A stretch of DNA of 10,534 nt, taken from contig JAMCZP010000142.1 of the NCBI GenBank assembly GCA_023485185.1, positions 1 through 10,534 of the forward strand, given 5' to 3'. The notes beneath the pieces were generated by a model. That model did no database searches. It was given only the letters and a program-made list of their open reading frames with translations, and had not been told where the DNA came from. Origin of the DNA: Gammaproteobacteria bacterium. Lineage in GTDB: Bacteria > Pseudomonadota > Gammaproteobacteria > Pseudomonadales > Halomonadaceae. The translations under genes and the position numbers were made by a program. Shown in pieces: positions 5,643 through 10,534 of the stretch; position 1 is the first letter of the stretch, and every line of letters begins with the position of its first letter.

Positions 5643-5910
5643 TCGTGCTGGCACTTTTTTCCGGCAAATGCAGCCTGCCAGATTCTCCCAAGCCTATGAT
5701 TCTTATAACTATTAATTTAGATTTGGCAGTATAACCAAAATTCGCGCTCCTGCTGCATTTCCCGGCATGACCGCTTTGGGCCGAAAGCGGCCATCAACAG
5801 CTCAAAAACCCTTTTATACACGCTCTTACCCCACCACCTACTCACTCAAACTCTGCTTAGCTTCAAAACTACCAAATCTGGCTTATCCGTGTCAGTAGAA
5901 AATAGTCACG
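5643..5910. other. Noncoding stretch, no gene seen
   Basis: No credible ORF is present on either strand, and no trace of an integron integrase was recognised. The only clear structure is a perfect 7-bp hairpin, CCGCTTT (5771-5777) with AAAGCGG (5784-5790), around a GGGCCG loop; no T tract follows, so it is not a standard terminator. The segment near 5700-5735 is AT-rich. Confidence 0.6.
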
Positions 5911-6045
5911 TATCTAGCGCTTTTCTTCGCTTTGTCTCCTTGGGTTGAACGCGGAAAGCTTGGCAGCATTCACGTTGCTGTAGATGCTTTGCTTATAACG
6001 CCTACTGTGTTCTTCGTCCTGGGGCCATGGCCGACTATTGGCTCA
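5911..6045 (+). pseudogene. Decayed copy of the panE upstream region and start
   Basis: This stretch aligns with 6857-6995, the leader and first codons of panE, at an offset of about 948 nt. Shared blocks include TATCTA, GAACGCGG-AAGCTT, CGTTGCTG-AGAT-CTTT, CTGGGGCCAT and GGCCG-CTATTGG. The panE ATG corresponds to ATA here, and two single-base deletions break the frame in the GPGAIG cofactor-loop codons, so it cannot make protein. Similarity fades after about 6045. It is a diverged partial duplication; with intact panE it brackets the broken oxidoreductase gene. Confidence 0.7.
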
Positions 6046-6074
6046 TGGGCTGCCGTTGCATGATAAAAACCATA

Positions 6075-6103
6075 TTGCGTCGCACAATCAGCGTTGCTAT
6101 TAA
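6075..6103 (+). promoter_or_regulatory. Weak candidate promoter of the oxidoreductase gene
   Basis: TTGCGT (6075-6080), 17 nt, then TATTAA (6098-6103). The match to sigma-70 consensus is modest. A small inverted repeat, CTATT/AATAG, overlaps the -10 region. About 80 nt separate it from the ATG at 6183. Confidence 0.3.
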
Positions 6104-6182
6104 ATAATAGTAAGCGCAAAGATTGATTAATAACCCCAAACCAAGCGCTCCTACTCCTCTGCTTACAGCGAGAACCTGACAA

Positions 6183-6769
6183 ATGAGCCAGCGAATCCTG
6201 ATCCTGCTGGGCCACCCCGATATCAGTAAGGCGCACCTGTGTCACTCTTGCGCGGATCACTATAACGAAGGCGCCCAGGCCAGCGGCCACGAGGTTCGCC
6301 TGATTAACATCGCCTCTCTGGAATTCCCGCTGCTGCGCTGCCAGCAGGAGTGGCAAACGACGCCTCTGCCCACTTCACTAACAGCAGCGCAACAGTCCAT
6401 CGGCTGGTGTCAGCACTTGGTGCTTATCTTTCCACTGTGGCTTGGCGACATGCCAGCTCTTATCAAAGCGTTTTTGGAACAAGTGCTGCGACCGGGCTTC
6501 GCCTTCGCGTACGTGGAAGGCCACCCACTGGGGAAAAGGGCCTGACCGAACGCACAGCGCGGGTCGTGGTGACCATGGGCATGCCAGCGGTGATCTATCG
6601 ACATCTTTATCGGGCGCACAGCATCAAGTCATTGGAGCGCAATGTCCTTGGCTTTGTCGGCTTCTCTCCAGTGCGTGAGACTCTGATCGGAGGTGTAGAG
6701 ACAATGAGCGAGCAAAAACGCAACGAATGGTTTCGCAAGCTGCATAAGTTAGGAAAAGAAGCCAAGTGA
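6183..6769 (+). pseudogene. NAD(P)H-dependent flavodoxin-fold oxidoreductase, frameshifted
   Basis: The two parts together match the flavodoxin-2 (PF02525-type) family of FMN-dependent NAD(P)H:quinone or nitro reductases. Part 1 (6183-6545) encodes the N-terminal half: strand RILILLGHPD, then HLVLIFPLWLGDMPALIKAFLEQVLRPGFAF and EGHPLGK. Part 2, in another frame (about 6533-6769), continues with GLTERTARVVVTMGMPAVIYRHLYRAHSIKSLERNVLGFVGF and PVRETLIGGVE, the usual C-terminal half. The break is in GGGGAAAAGGG (6530-6540). Adding one A would restore a continuous 195-residue protein reading LGKKGLTERT. As written the first part stops at TGA 6543. A true mutation or a sequencing error in the homopolymer are both possible; no good slippery heptamer for programmed frameshifting is seen. 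The rest of both halves is well preserved, so the lesion must be recent. Confidence 0.8.
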
Positions 6770-6942
6770 AGCTAACAGCGGCCAACCAGTAGATGACGGT
6801 AATGCATGACGCAGTTGTTGAACTTGCGGCCGAGGCAAGGCAACTAAGCACAACGCTATCTACAACCCTTTTCTCCCTTTAGCCTCCCCACACCGAACGC
6901 GGTAAGCTTTACAGTACTTTCGTTGCTGAAGATACTTTCCCC

Positions 6943-7863
6943 ATGCATACCCACTGGATTCTTGGCCCTGGGGCCATTGGCCGCCTATTGGCGCACTCCC
7001 TAACCCCGTTTGTTGATGTGGCGGTGATTGGTCGCCGTGCATTGCCTGCGCGGCAGTTGCTAACCACGCCGGAGAGCGAAGTGCGTGCGCAGCAGTTAAC
7101 CTCACTTACCGCAGAGCAGTTGGCGGCTGATGCGCCGGTGCCGCCCGCCTTTGTGCATATCACTACCAAAGCGATGGCGGCTGAGACCGCGCTTGAAAGC
7201 CTTATCAGCATTATTGCGCCCTCCACTCCGCTGGTGCTTTGGCAGAACGGTTTTTATGCCCAGCCGCTCATTACCCAAACCTGGCCTGGGCCGGTGCTTT
7301 GCGCCACTACTACTGAAGGCGCTTACTTAACCGGTGATGATGGTGTGGTTCATGCGGGGCGTGGGCATACCTATGTTGGCGATTTGAATAATCAGCACAG
7401 CAAGCTGGCGGAAACACTGGCGAAGACATTAACCCAGGCGGGCCTTGCCGCTAGAGCAGTGGATGATATTCGCCAACGGTTGTGGCAGAAGCTAGCGGTT
7501 AACGCAGCGATTAACCCGTTGGTGGCGCTGCATGGTGTGCGTAATGGTGAATTGCGCGGTGAAGCTTATGCGGGCCGTGTGGTGGCTGTGGTAAAGGAAG
7601 TGGCAACGATTATGTTTGCCTTGGGTATTCAGCCACCCAATAACGGACAGAATGAGGAGGCGTGGCTGGAGCTGGTGTGGCAGGTGGTTGAGAAAACCGC
7701 AAGCAATAAAGCGTCTATGCTGCAGGATGTGGAGGCTAAGCGACCCACTGAACGCGGGGCTATTTTAGGGCCGTTGATTGAGAGTGCCAGGCGGCATGGG
7801 GTGGGGTGTGAGGTGTTGCAGGGGCTGGATGATGAGTTAGCGGTGCTAGAGGCTAGTTTTTAG
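6943..7863 (+). CDS. panE: 2-dehydropantoate 2-reductase
   Basis: A 306-residue cytoplasmic enzyme of the PanE/ApbA family. It reduces ketopantoate to pantoate with NADPH in pantothenate (vitamin B5) and coenzyme A synthesis. The N-terminal Rossmann domain has the GPGAIG loop (8-13). Further conserved positions match the E. coli enzyme: K76 in TTKA, N102 in WQNG, the catalytic K183 and N187 in KLAVNAAINPL, S258 in ASMLQD, and E270 in RPTERGAI, the second catalytic residue. Length and domain order are normal and nothing is broken. The ATG at 6943 has only a weak Shine-Dalgarno (GAAGAT, about 13 nt upstream), but the Rossmann strand starts immediately after it, so no other start fits. The gene follows the frameshifted oxidoreductase by 173 nt and is followed by the 153-bp repeats. 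A decayed copy of its start lies at 5911-6045. Confidence 0.93.
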   Translation: MHTHWILGPGAIGRLLAHSLTPFVDVAVIGRRALPARQLLTTPESEVRAQQLTSLTAEQLAADAPVPPAFVHITTKAMAAETALESLISIIAPSTPLVLWQNGFYAQPLITQTWPGPVLCATTTEGAYLTGDDGVVHAGRGHTYVGDLNNQHSKLAETLAKTLTQAGLAARAVDDIRQRLWQKLAVNAAINPLVALHGVRNGELRGEAYAGRVVAVVKEVATIMFALGIQPPNNGQNEEAWLELVWQVVEKTASNKASMLQDVEAKRPTERGAILGPLIESARRHGVGCEVLQGLDDELAVLEASF

Positions 7864-7870
7864 GCCTATT

Positions 7871-8226
7871 CTGAGGCAGCTTCGCTGCCCTTTCGCGCGC
7901 TAAAGCGCCCTCCTACAATGGGTATCAATCATTGTGGGATATTAAGGTACTGCCCCAGATATACTGTTAACCGTTATCTAGAGAGGGTGGTCGTTTGTTT
8001 GAATTGAGTTTCGTGCGTGAAACCTGAGGCAGCTTCGCTGCCCTTTCGCGCGCTGAAGCGCCCCCCTACAATGGGTATCAATCATTGTGGGATATTAGGG
8101 TACTGCCCCAGATATACTGTTAACCGTTATCTAGAGAGGGTGGTCGTTTGTTTGGATTGAGTTTCGTGCGTGAAACCTGGGGCAGCTTCGCTGCCCTTTC
8201 GCGCGTTGAAGCGCCCTCCTGCAATA
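7871..8226. repeat. 153-bp tandem repeat with REP-like palindrome
   Basis: Two full copies (7871-8023, 8024-8176) and a partial third (8177-8226), differing at only a handful of positions. Each unit begins with the hairpin GGCAGC-TTC-GCTGCC and a second GC-rich palindrome around GCGCGC-TAAA-GCGC. Read on the minus strand this gives TGTAGGAGGGCGCTTTAGCG, which resembles the REP elements of Pseudomonas and relatives. The rest of a unit contains CAATG/CATTG and GTTTC-GTGCGT-GAAAC hairpins. No protein is encoded. It lies between the convergent panE and GST genes, where the stem-loops could also end transcription from both sides. Confidence 0.85.
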
Positions 8227-8265
8227 ATTTATTAGCCATTTTGAGTGGTGTATCGTGTATTTCTA

Positions 8266-8892
8266 TTAAGTAACCGGGATCATCACTACCTTGCGGTAAG
8301 TGGGTCGCTCGGCTAGCTGCTCTGTCCAGAGCTGTAGGTGTGGGCGAGGTTGCCAAGTTAGGCCGCTGTTGAGCATGTTGTAGACAAACGGCGCGATGGC
8401 GATATCGCCCAAGCCAAACGCATCACCGGAAAACCAGGTCTGATTTGCCAGGGCGTTATCCATTAATGCAAATAGTGCTTCGCTCTCTTTAATCGCGGCT
8501 TCGATAGCGGCGTGATCGCGTTTTTCGGGCGGCGTTCTTACATAACCCATCAATATTTTTCGATGGCTTGGGGTCAGCGTGCTGTTGGCCCACTCCATCC
8601 ACTTTTCCATTTGGGCGCGTTTGGCGGGCTCTTCCATCCACAGTTTGCTCTGGCCATACTGGGCAGCCAAGTAGCGAATAATGGCGTTGGATTCCCACAG
8701 CACGCTATTGGTGGCGTCGTCTTTGAGTAGCGGTACTAACCCGGTGGGGTTCATAGCCAAGTATTCCGGGGTGTTGTTTACCCCGTGCTCAAGACCGGCC
8801 TGGATTTGCTCAAAAGGCAGTTTCAGTTCTTCGAGCACCCACAGCACTTTTTTAACGTTGGTGGAGTTATTGCGGCCCCAAAGCGTAATCAT
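8266..8892 (-). CDS. Glutathione S-transferase family protein
   Basis: A 208-residue cytosolic GST. Such enzymes conjugate or reduce electrophiles and peroxides with glutathione; the substrate here is not predictable. The N-terminal thioredoxin-fold domain (about 1-80) starts [18 protein letters not shown], with S10 as the likely thiol-activating residue. NPTGLVPLL (48-56) carries the cis-proline P54, and [10 protein letters not shown] (66-75) the E67-S68 pair that binds the gamma-glutamyl group. The helical C-terminal domain (about 88-200) contains [14 protein letters not shown], with D163 as the N-capping residue of the conserved helix. A good Shine-Dalgarno (AAGGA, 8898-8902) precedes the ATG at 8892. 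It lies 161 nt downstream of mmsB on the same strand, separated by REP-like palindromes, so it may be read with mmsB or separately. The length is normal and no lesion is seen. Confidence 0.9.
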   Translation of the reverse strand: MITLWGRNNSTNVKKVLWVLEELKLPFEQIQAGLEHGVNNTPEYLAMNPTGLVPLLKDDATNSVLWESNAIIRYLAAQYGQSKLWMEEPAKRAQMEKWMEWANSTLTPSHRKILMGYVRTPPEKRDHAAIEAAIKESEALFALMDNALANQTWFSGDAFGLGDIAIAPFVYNMLNSGLTWQPRPHLQLWTEQLAERPTYRKVVMIPVT

Positions 8893-8938
8893 GGCGATCC
8901 TTTATTGTTGATGAGTGGTGGAAAGTGAGTTTGCCGTG

Positions 8939-9049
8939 CGCGAAGTTGGGTGGCAAGTTGGCTTCCTACCCCAACAGGTCGCGAGCTGAAGCTACCTCCC
9001 ACCCAAACAGTGCTTAACGCATAGGCATGAACTGAAGCCGTCTCCTACA
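8939..9049. repeat. Cluster of three REP-like palindromes
   Basis: Between mmsB and the GST gene the minus strand carries three related elements: TGTAGGAGACGGCTTCAGTT (within 9025-9049), TGGGAGGTAGCTTCAGCTCG (within 8977-9001), and a more diverged GTAGGAAGCCAACTTGC (within 8939-8970). All share a G(T)AGGA-type head and an AAGC/GCTT stem, as in the 153-bp repeats. They probably form stem-loops in the mmsB transcript. Confidence 0.6.
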
Positions 9050-9053
9050 AAAG

Positions 9054-9947
9054 CTACTCTTTATCCTGATAAAACTGCATCAGGCTGGAGAAGTCGAGTT
9101 TGCCATTGCCTTTGGCTTTGTGCAGGGTGAACAGCGAGCGGGCGGCGGAGCCCATGGGGATCGCTGATGCGCTTTGTTGGCTGACATCCATGGCCAGCCC
9201 TAGGTCTTTGATCATTAGATCTACCTGGAAGCCACCTTGGTAATTTTTAGACGCGGGTGCGTTTTCCATTACCCCTGGGTAAGGGTTATAAACATTTAGT
9301 GCCCAGTTGCCACCGGAGCTCTGCTTCATAATTTCTGAAAGCACCGCTGGGTCTAGGCCGTTTTTAACGCCCATATTAATCGCTTCACAGGTGCCCGCCA
9401 TCAAGATAGATAGCAGCATGTTATTGCACACTTTGGCCACCTGCCCTGCGCCATGGTCACCGGCGTGGAAGATATTTTTGCCCATTACCTCCAGCACTGG
9501 CATGGCCTGTTCGAACTGGGCATCAGAGCCGCCGACGATAAAGGTTAGCGTGCCCGCTTGAGCGCCGCCTACTCCGCCAGAAACCGGTGCATCGACAAAG
9601 CCAATGCCTAACATCTCGCCTTCAGCAGCCACGCTACGGGCGGTGTCAGCATCGATGGTGGAGCAGTCGATGACCAGCGCGCTCTGCTTGATGACTTCGA
9701 ACAGCGGCGTATCGCCCTCTACATACAGCCCGCGCACGTGCTTGCCTGCAGGTAGCATGGAGATCACAAAATCTGCACCGGTGGCGGCCTCTTGAGCCGA
9801 AAAAGCCACTTCGCAGCCGTTGGCTTTGGCGGTCTCCAGTGCGTCTTCAGTAAGATCAAAGGCGCGCACGTTGAAGCCTGCTTTTGCGAGGTTGGCAGCC
9901 ATCGGGCCACCCATATTGCCTAAACCGATAAACGCGACAGTTGTCAT
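9054..9947 (-). CDS. mmsB: 3-hydroxyisobutyrate dehydrogenase
   Basis: A 297-residue cytoplasmic enzyme of the beta-hydroxyacid dehydrogenase family. It oxidises 3-hydroxyisobutyrate to methylmalonate semialdehyde with NAD+ in valine catabolism. The N-terminal Rossmann domain has FIGLGNMGGPMA (6-17). The substrate-binding signature DAPVSGG is at 119-125. The catalytic helix GAGQVAKVCNN (166-176) contains the active-site lysine K172 with N175/N176, and KDLGLA (247-252) is the conserved C-terminal motif. The length is typical. The Shine-Dalgarno AAGGAC (9955-9960) fits the ATG at 9947. It starts 50 nt after the stop of the acyl-CoA hydrolase gene on the same strand, and the two products act in consecutive reactions, so they probably form an operon. 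Other beta-hydroxyacid dehydrogenases (for example tartronate semialdehyde reductase) look similar, but this neighbour favours MmsB. Confidence 0.92.
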   Translation of the reverse strand: MTTVAFIGLGNMGGPMAANLAKAGFNVRAFDLTEDALETAKANGCEVAFSAQEAATGADFVISMLPAGKHVRGLYVEGDTPLFEVIKQSALVIDCSTIDADTARSVAAEGEMLGIGFVDAPVSGGVGGAQAGTLTFIVGGSDAQFEQAMPVLEVMGKNIFHAGDHGAGQVAKVCNNMLLSILMAGTCEAINMGVKNGLDPAVLSEIMKQSSGGNWALNVYNPYPGVMENAPASKNYQGGFQVDLMIKDLGLAMDVSQQSASAIPMGSAARSLFTLHKAKGNGKLDFSSLMQFYQDKE

Positions 9948-9997
9948 TTCTTTTGTCCTTATTATTTGTTTATGAAGATTAAATCTTGGTCTGCTTA

Positions 9998-10534
9998 TTA
10001 GCCTAGATCAGCAAGAGGGTTCTTATCCCACGGAGAGGCTAACAGTTCATCAATAAAGTGTTGTTCCACAGAGGCCACCTCCGGGTAAGTCCACGTCGGT
10101 TGGCCGTCTTTATCGACCAGCAGCGCACGCACACCTTCGGGGAACTCTCGATGGCGGCAGCACTGTACCGAAAGCGCCATCTCGGATTGGAACACCTCCG
10201 CCAATGACATGTGCTTGGCGCGTTTTAGCTGTTCATCGATTAGTCTGACGGACACCGGGCTGCCATGAGCCAGCGTTTGCTGTGCTTTGCTGAACCATTT
10301 ATTGTCACTTTCGACCGCTGCAACGGCCTCGATAATTTGCTCAACGCTGTCGTGATCCATCAGCTCGCGAATCAGCGGTGAATGCTGGTAAACCGGCGCA
10401 TCCAGCTCGGCAAATACCGGCTGCGATGTCTGTTCAAGCTCACGCATAATGCGATTAACCACACCGTGGGCGTCGGTATTTTCGCCTTTCCCCCAATGAG
10501 CATCAGTTAATTGCTGCACCAAGGTATCACGATG
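9998..10534 (-). CDS. 3-hydroxyisobutyryl-CoA hydrolase, C-terminal part (gene runs off the window)
   Basis: The open frame reaches the right edge without a start (HRDTLVQQL... at the border), so only the last 178 residues are present. The sequence matches the C-terminal half of the 3-hydroxyisobutyryl-CoA hydrolase branch of the enoyl-CoA hydratase/isomerase (crotonase) superfamily. Diagnostic pieces are GSPVSVRLIDEQLKRAKHMSLAEVFQSEMALS, then CCRHREFPEGVRALLVDKDGQPTWTYP. The crotonase core with the catalytic residues would lie outside the window. The enzyme releases 3-hydroxyisobutyrate from its CoA ester in valine degradation, supplying the substrate of MmsB, encoded 50 nt downstream. A TTG or GTG near 10517-10522 could formally start translation, but the missing N-terminal half and the continuing open frame make it an internal codon. 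A plain enoyl-CoA hydratase annotation would be less specific. Confidence 0.85.
   Translation of the reverse strand, partial: HRDTLVQQLTDAHWGKGENTDAHGVVNRIMRELEQTSQPVFAELDAPVYQHSPLIRELMDHDSVEQIIEAVAAVESDNKWFSKAQQTLAHGSPVSVRLIDEQLKRAKHMSLAEVFQSEMALSVQCCRHREFPEGVRALLVDKDGQPTWTYPEVASVEQHFIDELLASPWDKNPLADLG

Noticed and set aside
5771..5790. Perfect hairpin CCGCTTT/AAAGCGG as a terminator
   Set aside because: No T tract follows on either strand and no gene ends there.
5643..6182. Divergent integron integrase gene expected beside the first cassette
   Set aside because: No plus-strand frame of useful length and no tyrosine-recombinase motif could be found; only noncoding DNA and the panE remnant are present.
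5970..6356. Minus-strand open frame of 128 codons overlapping the oxidoreductase start
   Set aside because: It covers the decayed panE fragment and the antisense of a recognised gene, and shows no family features or ribosome binding site.
6530..6540. Programmed ribosomal frameshift in the oxidoreductase gene
   Set aside because: In the zero frame the tract reads CTG GGG AAA AGG, which is not a proper X XXY YYZ slippery heptamer, and the family is not known for frameshifting.
7871..8226. Possible CRISPR-like array
   Set aside because: The repeated unit is 153 bp and conserved throughout, with no alternating short repeats and unique spacers and no cas genes nearby.

Overview
The window looks like chromosomal DNA of a gammaproteobacterium, most likely a Halomonas-type organism. 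This is inferred from the flavour of the proteins and from REP-like palindromes of the TGTAGGAG...CTTCAG type; no rRNA or other firm marker is present. The two ends are ordinary metabolic or signalling chromosome. The middle is an accessory island.

Left part (1-3049): a terminator hairpin, a minus-strand 2OG-Fe(II) dioxygenase of the isoleucine-hydroxylase-like family (121-915), a divergent intergenic region with repeated TGTAGG elements, and a plus-strand PAS-GGDEF-EAL protein. In that protein the cyclase signature is degenerate (SSDEF) and the EAL phosphodiesterase residues are intact.

Middle (3190-5609): the most interesting part. Three integron-type gene cassettes lie head to tail on the minus strand, each ending in an attC site (4869-4928, 3926-3985, 3190-3267). 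The first bases of every cassette are the reverse complement of the R'' box of its own attC, as expected of cassettes that circularise and integrate. Reading right to left, they carry a HEPN-like protein with an RNxxxH motif, a 285-residue protein of unknown function, and a HigB/HigA toxin-antitoxin pair. No integron integrase gene is visible, so this fits the CALIN class (cluster of attC sites lacking an integrase). A promoter at 5614-5642 abuts the cassette entry point and could drive the first two cassettes. higBA has its own promoter with a palindromic operator in the spacer, and its toxin mRNA is probably leaderless.

Right of the array (5610-6943): noncoding DNA, a decayed copy of the panE upstream region and start (5911-6045), and a flavodoxin-fold NAD(P)H oxidoreductase gene broken by a single frameshift (6183-6769).

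Right part (6943-10534): intact panE (ketopantoate reductase), then a 153-bp tandem repeat (two full copies plus a partial third) built around a REP-like palindrome. After it come three minus-strand genes: a glutathione S-transferase, mmsB (3-hydroxyisobutyrate dehydrogenase) and the C-terminal part of a 3-hydroxyisobutyryl-CoA hydrolase/enoyl-CoA hydratase-family gene that runs off the window. The last two catalyse successive steps of valine breakdown and are probably co-transcribed. REP-like palindromes separate mmsB from the GST gene.
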